Assembly: GCA_019873725.1 (NCBI GenBank)
Contig: JAIOAS010000003.1
Location: forward strand, 1-48,656
DNA from: Chloroflexota bacterium
Lineage (GTDB): Bacteria; Chloroflexota; Anaerolineae; B4-G1; SLSP01
Direction: 5' to 3'
Length of the DNA: 48,656 nt
Shown: one piece after another, positions 16,390 through 24,355 of the stretch
How positions within the stretch are numbered: position 1 is the first letter of the stretch
Layout of the letters: the number at the start of each line of letters is the position of its first letter
Program-made: the position numbers and the translations under genes
The notes under the pieces: generated by a model
The model's database searches: none
What the model was told of the DNA's origin: nothing
The model's input: the letters and a program-made list of their open reading frames with translations, nothing else

Positions 16390-16938
16390 ATGCCAATTTA
16401 CGAGTATTACTGTCCTATGTGCGAAGGACGTTTCCGGCACCTGGCGCGGCGCATTGATGCACCACCGCCACCCTGCCCACGCTGCGGAAACGTCGAGGTT
16501 GAGCGGTTGATCAGCGCCGCCAACGTGGTGCACAGCGCTGCGCACCACGAGCAAGAGTTGCGCCATGCCGCGGCCCAGGTGAACGCTGACGATCCACGCG
16601 CCATTGCGCGCTTTTTGCAGGACTCGGGGCGGCTCGCCGATGCCGAAGGCGTCTATGGCACTCCGGCATACCGCGAACTGCTTGCCCGCCGCGCCGAGGG
16701 CGCAACTGACGCCGACGTGACCGACCTGGTCGATGACCTCACAACGTCGATGCAGGCTTCGGAGGCTGGTCAAATGGCCGGCGCGCTGATCTTCACGGAT
16801 CGGGTCGAAAACCGGATGCTGGCCGAAGGGCCGCCTGAAGAGCACGAACACGCAACCACGGATAAAACTGACGCGGAACCAGCGCGCAAAACGTCGCATG
16901 CACACCGTCGAGCAGCAAAAGACTTGGGCTGGGGGTAA
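16390..16938 (+). CDS. FmdB-family zinc-ribbon protein
   Basis: The first 45 residues form the FmdB/CxxC_CxxC_SSSS-type ribbon: MPIYEYYCPMC, then CPRCGNVEVERLIS, with two CxxC pairs to bind zinc. The remaining residues to 182 are a helical tail with a long charged C-terminus that is longer than in most family members and probably disordered. First gene of an apparent five-gene run (fmdB, membrane protein, two glycosidase-like proteins, phosphohexomutase); the next gene starts 1 bp after its stop. Molecular role of the family is regulatory but poorly defined. Confidence 0.85.
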   Translation: MPIYEYYCPMCEGRFRHLARRIDAPPPPCPRCGNVEVERLISAANVVHSAAHHEQELRHAAAQVNADDPRAIARFLQDSGRLADAEGVYGTPAYRELLARRAEGATDADVTDLVDDLTTSMQASEAGQMAGALIFTDRVENRMLAEGPPEEHEHATTDKTDAEPARKTSHAHRRAAKDLGWG

Positions 16939-16939
16939 A

Positions 16940-17788
16940 ATGGCCGCATCTACGAATGAAACTTGGAGCGAATGGGCTGCCAACACAACGGAAGAAAACG
17001 CCGGAGAAGAGGCGGCAATTCATGAACCCGCTGCGGACGCTTTGGTTGGAGAGGTCCTTACCGAGTCACCAGAAGTAACACCGGACCCGGTCAGCATAGG
17101 TCCCATACCGCTGAACGCGGCCTTTCCCTCGATGGCGCAAGCTGTCATGCTGAAAGATATGCGCTCCTGGGCATGGTGGCTGATAGGATTTGGCGCGTTG
17201 CACCTGTTCACAGCGGGCGTCAACGGTGTCGGATGGGCCGGGCTGCTATTCATAATAGCCGTGGGGTCTTTTGTTTTCAAAGACGCGGTGATGTATGTCC
17301 TCTACACCGTCACGCTGGCGTGGGCGGGTATCAGCAATCTCGTCTCTGGGCAAACCGGCTGGATTTTCTTTTCTTTCCTGCAATTCTACATGGCGTATCA
17401 AACCTTTCGCAGTTACAAACGGTTCCAGAATCTACAGGATGGCATTGCGCGCATCCAGATGGCCGAGACCGTGCCCGCAAAGCGCACATGGTTTGTCGCG
17501 CCCAAAGTCTTCCCCTGGCTGGGCGGATTGTTGGGCATCAGCGCACTGGCCGGGCTGGTGCTTTCGTTCGGAGTCTTGTTCGCTATCGGCCTGATGGGCG
17601 CCCAGCAACCATCCGATACCCTGTTTATCCTGGCGTGGGAGATCGTTGTCAACGCCGCCGTGATGGGGATGGCGGTAAGTCTGGGGGCGCTACTCGCGCG
17701 CTACCGGTATAAGGCGGCCTCTATCTTTGGCTTAATCACCAGTAGCCTGGTCCTGATCATCTGGCTGATACTGGTCGTGTTCGTATAA
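16940..17788 (+). CDS. Multi-pass membrane protein, unrecognised
   Basis: A 282-residue protein with an acidic, disordered N-terminus (about residues 1-65) and seven or so hydrophobic helices (WWLIGFGALHLFTAGVNGVG, ITSSLVLIIWLILVVFV and others). I place the start at ATG 16940, immediately after the fmdB stop and preceded by GGGGG, giving tight coupling. It is followed 18 bp later by the first glycosidase-like gene. No family recognised. Confidence 0.8.
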   Translation: MAASTNETWSEWAANTTEENAGEEAAIHEPAADALVGEVLTESPEVTPDPVSIGPIPLNAAFPSMAQAVMLKDMRSWAWWLIGFGALHLFTAGVNGVGWAGLLFIIAVGSFVFKDAVMYVLYTVTLAWAGISNLVSGQTGWIFFSFLQFYMAYQTFRSYKRFQNLQDGIARIQMAETVPAKRTWFVAPKVFPWLGGLLGISALAGLVLSFGVLFAIGLMGAQQPSDTLFILAWEIVVNAAVMGMAVSLGALLARYRYKAASIFGLITSSLVLIIWLILVVFV

Positions 17789-17806
17789 ACTGCACATGGA
17801 GGATCA

Positions 17807-19156
17807 ATGGATAGCCCATTTTTGCAACATGTTGGGGACATTTTTTCTGGATTGAAAGGTCGCAAACTGACCATAGCGGCGGTCATCTGGGGCATGTTGT
17901 TGCTGGTGGCGCTGGCATGCGCCTTCGGTCTGATCAAATTACCCGGCGGAAAAGCGCCGGCCGCTCCGGCAAAGCCCCCGGCAACCCTCCCGACCCCACA
18001 AGCCACAGCGACGCAACAAGGTTTCACGGTACTGCCCACGCCGACGCCTCAAAGCGGCTCACCGGCCTACCCTAAATTACCGTGGGGGGATTTCGGCTAC
18101 GGGGTTGCCGCAAACGCCATTATCATGCCGGATTACACCCTCAACCAGATTGCACACCAACTGAAGTTCACCTGGGTCAAACAGCAGGTGCGTTGGGATC
18201 ACTTCTCGCCCGGCCCGGGGCAGATGGACTGGAGCGGCTATGACGTGATGGTGGAATTCGCCCACGAACGCAATCTCAAAGTGCTGTTGAGCGTGGTCGG
18301 CGCGCCGGCCTGGAGTCTCAGCTACCGCGACGCCAACCCGCAAGCCGCCCCGCCCGATGACATCACGCTTTACATTAACTTCCTGGGCGAAATGGTCGAC
18401 CGCTACAAGGGCAAAATCCACGCCATCGAGGTCTGGAACGAGCAAAACCTTGACCGCGAGTGGGACACCGCGCAGGGTGTGAATGCGGCCAGCTATGTAG
18501 AAATGCTGCGCCTGGCCTATCAAGCCATCAAGAGCCGCGATCCCAGCATCATCGTCATCAGCGGGGCGCTATCGCCGACCGGCGCTTCGGCTACCGATTC
18601 CGCCAACCCGAACCGGGTGATCTACATGGACGATTTCGTTTACTTCCAGCAAATGATCGATGCGGGCTTCCTCAACTATGCAGACTGTGTGGGCGCTCAT
18701 CATAACGGCATCAACATGCCGCCTGATGTGGCATGGAATGAAGGCTACAACGACCCCACTGCGAAGTTCCGGGGGCCGTTCGACAATCCCGATCACTCCT
18801 GGTCGTTCAAGAGCACGCTCTGGGGTTATCACGATATGATCCAGAAAGCGGGCTTCAACAAGCCACTGTGTGTCACCGAGTTTGGGTGGGCCACCTCAGA
18901 AGGGTTTGGCGCCACCCCGGTAGGCTTCGAGTTTGCCGACGACAATACCCTGGAAGAGCAAGCCCAATGGACGGTTCAGGCTTTCCAACTGATGCGCGAG
19001 TGGGGCTTTGTCCACCTGGCGTTCCTATGGAACCTGGACTACTCGTATAAAGGGCCTGGCCCCAGCGACCCCAACGCCCCGTATGCCATTTTGGATATGC
19101 AAGGGGCTGCCCGTCCGGCGTATAGCGCACTCGGGGAGATGCCAAAGATTCCCTAG
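17807..19156 (+). CDS. Membrane-anchored glycoside-hydrolase-like protein (clan A TIM barrel)
   Basis: A 449-residue extracellular enzyme candidate. One N-terminal helix (about residues 22-45) and a Pro/Thr/Ala linker to about residue 85 anchor a TIM-barrel domain resembling GH5/GH39-type cellulases and xylosidases. The acid/base Glu lies in EVWNEQNLDREW (Glu212, the family's NEP-like motif) and the nucleophile Glu in LCVTEFGWAT (Glu358). The downstream gene is a paralogue with the same plan. GGAGGATCA precedes the ATG. Substrate unknown; a role in polysaccharide trimming at the cell surface is inferred. Confidence 0.83.
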   Translation: MDSPFLQHVGDIFSGLKGRKLTIAAVIWGMLLLVALACAFGLIKLPGGKAPAAPAKPPATLPTPQATATQQGFTVLPTPTPQSGSPAYPKLPWGDFGYGVAANAIIMPDYTLNQIAHQLKFTWVKQQVRWDHFSPGPGQMDWSGYDVMVEFAHERNLKVLLSVVGAPAWSLSYRDANPQAAPPDDITLYINFLGEMVDRYKGKIHAIEVWNEQNLDREWDTAQGVNAASYVEMLRLAYQAIKSRDPSIIVISGALSPTGASATDSANPNRVIYMDDFVYFQQMIDAGFLNYADCVGAHHNGINMPPDVAWNEGYNDPTAKFRGPFDNPDHSWSFKSTLWGYHDMIQKAGFNKPLCVTEFGWATSEGFGATPVGFEFADDNTLEEQAQWTVQAFQLMREWGFVHLAFLWNLDYSYKGPGPSDPNAPYAILDMQGAARPAYSALGEMPKIP

Positions 19157-19167
19157 TCGTCTTCGTC

Positions 19168-20442
19168 ATGGTGATGACCGATCCTTCACAAGCAACACAA
19201 GCACAGTCTTCAAAACGGCGGCGGCTTCTGGTGGGTAGCGCGCTGGGGGGACTGGCGCTCCTGATATTTGTGGGATGGCTGCTGGTAACACAGACCGGTC
19301 TGTTTGCGGAATGGCGTGCCCCCACCCCCACCCTTGAGCCAACGCCAACCCCGTGGCCTGTGCCGCTGCGTTTCAACTCGCCCGCATACGGGATCAACAT
19401 CCACATGTGGTGGGATCCGTGGGCCGCCGTCCGGCGCGATTGGACACTGGTGCGCGAGGCCGGGTTTACCTGGGTCAAACAGCGACTGGCATGGTTCGAT
19501 GTCGAGGCCGCCGGGCCGGGGCGGTACGAGTGGTTCGCTGCCGACCGGCTGGTCAAGGAAGCAGAAGAAACCGGCGTCAAGCTGGTTTTTCGCGTGGATT
19601 GCCCGCCGCTGTGGGCCAGGCCCACAGAACCGGATGCCAACGGGCGAATGTTGCCGGTGGATATCGAAGCCTTTGGCAGCTTCTGCCATACGATGGCCGA
19701 ACGGTACAAAGGGCGCGTGGCCGGCTATCAGGTCTGGAACGAACCGAATCTGTCCCGCGAGTGGAACAACCTGACGCCCAACGCTGCCGACTACGTCGCT
19801 GTGTTGCGGGCGTGCTACGTGGGCGTCAAAACAGCGGACCCGGATGCGCTGGTCATCTCGGCGGGACTGGCACCCACCGGTTCCGGTCCGCCAGAAGCGA
19901 TACCGGACGTCGACTATCTGAAGGGAATGTACGAAGCCGGCGCAGCGCCCTATTTCGATTTATTGGGGCTGAACGCCCCCGGCTATAAGGCCGCGCCCGA
20001 AATCTCACCTGCCGAGGCGGCAGATCCTGCAAACGGCTATGGTGGGCATCAGGTCTTCTGTTTCCGCCACGTCGAGAACATGCGGGCCATCATGGAGCAG
20101 TATGGCGATGGGGCAAAGCAAGTGGCGATTCTGGAATTCGGCTGGCACACCGACAACCGGCCCGAAAACCCCGACTACGCCTGGTTTGCCGTGACGCCGG
20201 AGCAACAGGCGGATTACCTGGTACGCGCTTTCCGCTACGCGCGTGAACATTGGTCGCCCTGGATAGGCCCGATGTTCGTGTGGAATCTACCCGATCCCAC
20301 ATGGGGACCGCAGAATGAGGAATTCTGGTGGGGTATCGTCGATCCGTTCTGGTGGGGCCTGGGCGACGGCGATATGGGCACGTGGCCGGGCGGCGCGGTA
20401 CGTCCGGCTTACACCGCCCTGGCCGAGATGGAGAAACCATGA
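19168..20442 (+). CDS. Membrane-anchored glycoside-hydrolase-like protein, paralogue
   Basis: A 424-residue paralogue of the preceding protein. Membrane helix at about residues 20-42, Thr-Pro linker (APTPTLEPTPTPWP), then the same barrel: WVKQRLAWFDVE parallels WVKQQVRWDHFS, the acid/base Glu192 is in YQVWNEPNLSREW and the nucleophile Glu323 in VAILEFGWHT. The first gene ends 11 bp upstream. Two ATG codons six bases apart (19168, 19174) are possible starts and no clear ribosome site is seen, so coupling to the upstream gene is likely. Divergence between the copies is large, so this is an old duplication. Confidence 0.83.
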   Translation: MVMTDPSQATQAQSSKRRRLLVGSALGGLALLIFVGWLLVTQTGLFAEWRAPTPTLEPTPTPWPVPLRFNSPAYGINIHMWWDPWAAVRRDWTLVREAGFTWVKQRLAWFDVEAAGPGRYEWFAADRLVKEAEETGVKLVFRVDCPPLWARPTEPDANGRMLPVDIEAFGSFCHTMAERYKGRVAGYQVWNEPNLSREWNNLTPNAADYVAVLRACYVGVKTADPDALVISAGLAPTGSGPPEAIPDVDYLKGMYEAGAAPYFDLLGLNAPGYKAAPEISPAEAADPANGYGGHQVFCFRHVENMRAIMEQYGDGAKQVAILEFGWHTDNRPENPDYAWFAVTPEQQADYLVRAFRYAREHWSPWIGPMFVWNLPDPTWGPQNEEFWWGIVDPFWWGLGDGDMGTWPGGAVRPAYTALAEMEKP

Positions 20443-20490
20443 CGTGATGCGCGCTGTGTGATACGTGAAACGCGATAAGGGAGGGTGATA

Positions 20491-21918
20491 ATGACAATTG
20501 CATTTGGTACGGATGGGTGGCGAGCGGTCATCAGCGACACGTTCACCTTTGAGAACCTGCGCCTGCTGGCGCAGGCGATTGCCGACTACGTGCGCGAACA
20601 AAGCGAGCGCGCTCAGGCGGAGGTGGTCATCGGCTACGACACACGCTTCCTCTCGGATCGCTACGCGCGCGAGGTGGCGCGTGTGATGGCAGGGAACGGC
20701 ATCATCGCGCACCTCACCCGCGCCGACGCTCCCACGCCGGCAGTCTCTTACGCCGTGGTCGACAAAAAGGCCGAAGCGGGTGTGATGATCACCGCCAGTC
20801 ACAACCCGCCGCGTTACAACGGCGTCAAGCTCAAGGCGGCTTTTGGTGGTTCAGCGTTACCGGAACAAGCGCGACAGGTCGAAGCATTGCTGGAGCGCAA
20901 TCAACGTGAAGCGCGCGGCCCCAATATGATGGAGTACCAGCAAGCGATCAACCTCGGCTTGATTCGGCTCTTCGACCCGGCATGGGCCTACTATCAACAC
21001 CTCTCGACCCTGCTCAACCTGGATACGATCTCCAAAGGGGAGCTGCAGATAGTCGCCGACGGGATGTACGGTTCCGGGCGCGGCGCTTTCCGCGACATGC
21101 TGAGCCGCACGCGCTGCCGCCTGCACGAAATCCGCTGTGAGATGAACCCAGGCTTCGGCGGCATCCACCCCGAACCGCTGAAGCACTTCTTGCAGGCCCT
21201 CAGCGCCGCGATCCAGACTTATCACGCCGACGTGGGCCTGGCGACGGATGGCGACGCCGACCGCATCGGCGCGATGGATGCGCACGGCAACTTCGTCGAT
21301 CCGCATCACATCTTCGCCCTGGCCTTGCGCTATCTGGTGGAGAAACGCGGCTGGACCGGCGCGGTCGTCAAGAGTGTCTCCACAACGCGGATGGTAGACC
21401 GACTGGCGAAGCGGTACGGCCTGCCGTTGTACGAGACGCCGGTGGGCTTCAATTACATTGCCGACTATATGCGCGAGGGTGATGTGTTGATCGGCGGCGA
21501 GGAATCGGGGGGCTTGTCGATCAAGGGGCACATTCCCGAAGGAGATGGGGTGCTGATGGGCCTGCTACTGCTGGAAGTGATGGCCGAAGCGAACGCTCCC
21601 CTGCACGAGCTGATCGCCGACATTCAACGAGAGGTGGGACCGGCGCGCTACGCCCGCACCGACATTCCGCTCCAGCGTCCGGTGCCCAAGAAGGCGATGG
21701 TAACGCGACTTTCGGAACATGCTCCGGCAACGCTGGCCGGCGAGACGGTGATCGAAGTCAGCCAAAAAGACGGCGTCAAGTACATCCTGGCAGATGATTC
21801 CTGGCTGCTGATCCGCCCTTCAGGCACCGAGCCGGTGCTGCGCGTCTACGCGGAAGGCCGCTCGGATGAGGAAGTCGCCGCACTGCTGGCGTATGGCGAA
21901 GAAGTGGCACAGGGGTAG
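20491..21918 (+). CDS. Phosphoglucomutase/phosphomannomutase
   Basis: Alpha-D-phosphohexomutase of 475 residues, interconverting hexose 1- and 6-phosphates for cell-envelope sugars or glycolysis. The phosphoserine loop is MITASHNPP (Ser103), the Mg site DGDADR is at 253-258, the sugar loop GGEESGG follows, and the phosphate-binding loop RPSGTEPVLRVYAE is near the C-terminus. All four domains are intact. I start at ATG 20491 with GGGAGG 6 bp upstream; a GTG two codons earlier is less likely. Whether glucose or mannose is preferred cannot be read from the sequence. It ends the fmdB gene run. Confidence 0.92.
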   Translation: MTIAFGTDGWRAVISDTFTFENLRLLAQAIADYVREQSERAQAEVVIGYDTRFLSDRYAREVARVMAGNGIIAHLTRADAPTPAVSYAVVDKKAEAGVMITASHNPPRYNGVKLKAAFGGSALPEQARQVEALLERNQREARGPNMMEYQQAINLGLIRLFDPAWAYYQHLSTLLNLDTISKGELQIVADGMYGSGRGAFRDMLSRTRCRLHEIRCEMNPGFGGIHPEPLKHFLQALSAAIQTYHADVGLATDGDADRIGAMDAHGNFVDPHHIFALALRYLVEKRGWTGAVVKSVSTTRMVDRLAKRYGLPLYETPVGFNYIADYMREGDVLIGGEESGGLSIKGHIPEGDGVLMGLLLLEVMAEANAPLHELIADIQREVGPARYARTDIPLQRPVPKKAMVTRLSEHAPATLAGETVIEVSQKDGVKYILADDSWLLIRPSGTEPVLRVYAEGRSDEEVAALLAYGEEVAQG

Positions 21919-21928
21919 CTCGCCACAT

Positions 21929-21956
21929 TTGCTTACGCCCTCATTTGACGTATAAT
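21929..21956 (+). promoter_or_regulatory. tRNA-Leu promoter, TTGCTT-16-TATAAT
   Basis: TTGCTT at 21929-21934 and TATAAT at 21951-21956 with a 16-bp spacer; the tRNA begins 11 bp after the -10 box. Confidence 0.65.
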
Positions 21957-21966
21957 GGCGGCTACT

Positions 21967-22048
21967 GGGGAAGTGTCGGAACAGGCAGACGAGCATGACT
22001 TAGGATCATGTGCTGAAAAGCGTGCGGGTTCAAGTCCCGCCTTCCCCA
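21967..22048 (+). tRNA. tRNA-Leu (anticodon TAG)
   Basis: An 82-nt class II tRNA. The acceptor stem pairs GGGGAAG (21967-21973) with CTTCCCC (22041-22047), with A as discriminator. The anticodon stem is CATGA/TCATG around the loop CTTAGGA, giving anticodon TAG at 22001-22003 (Leu, CUA codon). The long variable arm GTGCTGAAAAGCGT and the T arm GCGGGTTCAAGTCCCGC are clear. The 3' CCA is not encoded, so it must be added after transcription. Confidence 0.95.
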
Positions 22049-22064
22049 ACGTGGATAGACAGTA

Positions 22065-22119
22065 GGCGGTAGACGGTAAACAGGACAAGTCCCTGTTCGC
22101 CGTTTACCGCCTGCTTTTT
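22065..22119 (+). terminator. Terminator after tRNA-Leu
   Basis: GGCGGTAGACGGTAAACAGG pairs with CTGTTCGCCGTTTACCGCC (a few mismatches) and is followed by a run of five T at 22115-22119. It follows the tRNA by 16 bp. Confidence 0.75.
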
Positions 22120-22144
22120 ATTCAACGTCTCGCTGCACCAGACC

Positions 22145-22230
22145 ACAAAAGTCTCACGAGGCACCTGTTTGAGCCAATATCTGCGTTAAACGACAGCTTT
22201 TCAAGGCGCAATGCGTGCTGAGACTTTTGT
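22145..22230. repeat. 12-bp perfect inverted repeat with window-start motif
   Basis: ACAAAAGTCTCA (22145-22156) is perfectly inverted as TGAGACTTTTGT (22219-22230). The right arm lies in GTGCTGAGACTTTT, identical to 70-83 in the repeat at the start of the window. The enclosed 62 bp hold no gene. Confidence 0.55.
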
Positions 22231-22249
22231 AGCCTCTACCCTGATTGCC

Positions 22250-22375
22250 CAAGACTACCTGACTATCCAACTACCTGACTATCTGGCTACCCGACTATCC
22301 AACTACCTGACCATCTGGCTACCTGACTACCCGACTATCCAACTACTCGACTACCTGACTATCTGACTACCCTAT
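22250..22375. repeat. CTGACTAC-word repeat block
   Basis: About 125 bp made of words such as CTGACTAT, CCGACTATC, CAACTACCTGAC and CTGGCTAC. It is the inverse vocabulary of the TAGTCG blocks at 9452, 15370 and 37968. No ORF of note; 22376-22487 likewise shows no gene. Confidence 0.7.
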
Positions 22376-22487
22376 GTAACAGTCTGTACACCTGCCCTTA
22401 ATCATATTTTAACGTTCGAGAGCCGAAATTCTAGTAGTATAGAAGAGTAGCGAGTTGAGTGTCAACATAATGATTGAGGGTACACTG

Positions 22488-22859
22488 ATGACAACAGTAC
22501 TGGTTGTGGATGATGAATTGTCGATTCGGCGAATGTTGGGCTATATGCTCGGCAAAACCGATTACACGGTGTTGATGGCGAGCGATGGCGAAGAAGCCTT
22601 GGAAAAACTGGCGAACAACCCGGTGAATGTGCTACTTTTGGATGTCGCTATGCCCAATATGGATGGTCTGACCTTATTGCGGCATGTACGCGCTATGCCC
22701 AATTATCAATCGCTGCCAATCATTATGCTGACAGCCAGCACCGACGAACTGAAGCGTGCCAAAGCTCTGGATGCGGGCGCCAACATGTTCCTCAACAAGT
22801 TCATCAAGCCAAGTGAATTGGTGAAGATGATTGATCAAACCGTGCAAAAGGCTAATTGA
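22488..22859 (+). CDS. Single-domain response regulator (CheY-like)
   Basis: A 123-residue receiver with no output domain. The acidic pair is Asp8-Asp9 (VLVVDDELSIRRML), the phosphoacceptor is Asp52 (VLLLDVAMPNMDG), Thr is in IIMLTAST and the conserved Lys lies in FLNKFIKPSEL. Unlike the receiver at 11769, all catalytic positions are intact. ATG 22488 has GAGGG about 8 bp upstream; in-frame ATGs at 22455 and 22470 are alternatives. No kinase gene is adjacent, so its partner is elsewhere. A strong terminator follows. Confidence 0.9.
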   Translation: MTTVLVVDDELSIRRMLGYMLGKTDYTVLMASDGEEALEKLANNPVNVLLLDVAMPNMDGLTLLRHVRAMPNYQSLPIIMLTASTDELKRAKALDAGANMFLNKFIKPSELVKMIDQTVQKAN

Positions 22860-22883
22860 GCACATCCTATAGCCCATCGAATG

Positions 22884-22919
22884 AAAGCCGGTCGGATTTG
22901 AATCCGACCGGCTTTGTTT
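22884..22919. terminator. Perfect 15-bp hairpin terminator
   Basis: AAAGCCGGTCGGATT (22884-22898) and its exact inverse (22901-22915) are followed by TTTGTTT. It lies between the response regulator and the convergent minus-strand gene, so it may act in both directions. Confidence 0.8.
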
Positions 22920-22968
22920 GGGTGATAGATGTACGCTGCGTTCTCAGGTTTGTCTCGGCGTTGACGCG

Positions 22969-23373
22969 CTAACGATAGTCTGGCGGCGCGTACCCGCGCG
23001 CCGGCCCGGCTACCAGCCACTCAAACAGGAGATACCCGCCGCCGTAAGGGACCAAGAAAACGCTCAGGAATAAGGCTACCATCGTCTCGCCGGGTGACAT
23101 AAAGCGCATGCCCCATTTCGCAAGAGCGCCAACGAGGCTCACGAGCAACCCTGCTGAGCCAATGAACCAAAACAACAAGCGTTTGCGCAGGCAAGACTCG
23201 TGGCCCGGTGCAGTTGCCATAGGACGTTTTGTGCTGTAACGACCGCCCAACGTCAGCGGAACGTTTACTGTGGCCGTTGTTTCGCGCCCACAGAACACAC
23301 AAGCGACAGGTTGGGATGGCATCTTATCCGGCGATGACATTGGGCCCACTCCATAAAAAAGCTGGAAGCTCAT
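22969..23373 (-). CDS. Small membrane protein with N-terminal CxxC
   Basis: A 134-residue unrecognised protein. A CVFCGRETTATVNVPL segment suggests half of a zinc-binding knuckle, with a later Cys in HESCLRKRLLFW, followed by two or three hydrophobic helices (LLFWFIGSAGLLVSLVGALA and a second near LFLSVFLVPYGGGYLLF). GGGAG lies 5 bp before the ATG at 23373; ATG 23340 is an alternative. It is the last gene after tpiA in the minus-strand run and may be co-transcribed. Confidence 0.65.
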   Translation of the reverse strand: MSFQLFYGVGPMSSPDKMPSQPVACVFCGRETTATVNVPLTLGGRYSTKRPMATAPGHESCLRKRLLFWFIGSAGLLVSLVGALAKWGMRFMSPGETMVALFLSVFLVPYGGGYLLFEWLVAGPARGYAPPDYR

Positions 23374-23403
23374 TGAACTCCCGACTTGGAGTTTTCATTT
23401 CCC

Positions 23404-24174
23404 TTACATCCCCAGCGCCGCCAGCGCGTTCTTCACAATCCCTGTAAACGAATCCACTTTGAGACTCGCGCCGCCGACCAGCGCGCCGTCGATGTTGGGC
23501 ATCACGATGAAGTCGGCCATATTGTCGGCCTTGACACTGCCGCCATACTGCACTCGAATCGCCTCGGCGACGGCACCATCGTACAGTTCAGCGAGCACGT
23601 CGCGGATGGCGACCTGGATGATACGATCGGCGTCCTCCGGTGTGGCGGTCAGTCCGGTGCCGATGGCCCAGATCGGTTCATAGGCCAGCACAACGTTGAC
23701 GGCCTCCGCAGCAGAGACCCCCGCGAATGCGCCGCGAATCTGCGCCCCGACGAATGGCACCGTTTCCCCGGCCTTGTTCTGTTCCAGGCTCTCACCGATG
23801 CAGACGATGGGGGTGAGGCCATGCGCCAGCGCCGCCTTGAGCTTCAGGTTGACGGTTTCATCCGTCTCGCCGAAGTACTGACGGCGTTCCGAGTGCCCGA
23901 TGATGACGTACCGCGCCAACTCCTTGACCATCACGGGCGAAATTTCGCCGGTGAACGCGCCCTCATCCTTCCAGTACATATTCTGCGCGCCGACGCCGAT
24001 GTTCGACCCCGCAAGCGCGCCACTGACCGCCGCCAGCGCCGTCGCCGGCGTGCAGACGGCTAGCTCCATCGTCGTCACATCCGCCAACGCCGTCTTGAGT
24101 CCGTTTGCCAGGCTCACCGCCTCGGCCACGGTCTTATACATCTTCCAGTTGCCGGCAATGAATGGTTTGCGCAT
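23404..24174 (-). CDS. tpiA: Triosephosphate isomerase
   Basis: Glycolytic enzyme interconverting dihydroxyacetone phosphate and glyceraldehyde 3-phosphate; 256 residues. Asn-Lys of AGNWKMYKT, the catalytic His in VIIGHSERRQYFGE, the catalytic Glu and loop 6 in YEPIWAIGTG and the phosphate-binding GGSVKADN are intact. The start is ATG 24174 (MRKPFIAGNWKM) with TTGGAG upstream. It is third in yvcK-gap-pgk-tpiA on the minus strand, separated from pgk by a 180-bp repeat block. Confidence 0.96.
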   Translation of the reverse strand: MRKPFIAGNWKMYKTVAEAVSLANGLKTALADVTTMELAVCTPATALAAVSGALAGSNIGVGAQNMYWKDEGAFTGEISPVMVKELARYVIIGHSERRQYFGETDETVNLKLKAALAHGLTPIVCIGESLEQNKAGETVPFVGAQIRGAFAGVSAAEAVNVVLAYEPIWAIGTGLTATPEDADRIIQVAIRDVLAELYDGAVAEAIRVQYGGSVKADNMADFIVMPNIDGALVGGASLKVDSFTGIVKNALAALGM

Positions 24175-24189
24175 AGGTTCTCCAATCAT

Positions 24190-24355
24190 AGAAATGAGTA
24201 AAGAGAAATGAGTAAAGAGAAATGAGTGAAGAGAAATGAGTAAGGAGAAATGAGTTGAGTAAGGAGAAATGAGTAAAGAATCAATTCACTCCCTACTTCT
24301 TACTCCTCACTCTTTACTTCTTACTCTTTACTTCTTACTCTTTACTCTTTACTGG
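24190..24355. repeat. Long inverted short-word repeat between pgk and tpiA
   Basis: About six GAGTAAAGAGAAAT-like units (24190-24280) face about six CTTACTCTTTACTT-like units (24295-24355). Transcript through the region could fold into one long imperfect hairpin between two glycolytic cistrons. No coding capacity is recognised. Confidence 0.75.

Noticed and set aside
22889-22910. T-arm-like GGATTTGAATCC suggesting a second tRNA
   Set aside because: It is the loop region of a perfect 15-bp terminator hairpin; no acceptor or anticodon stems surround it.
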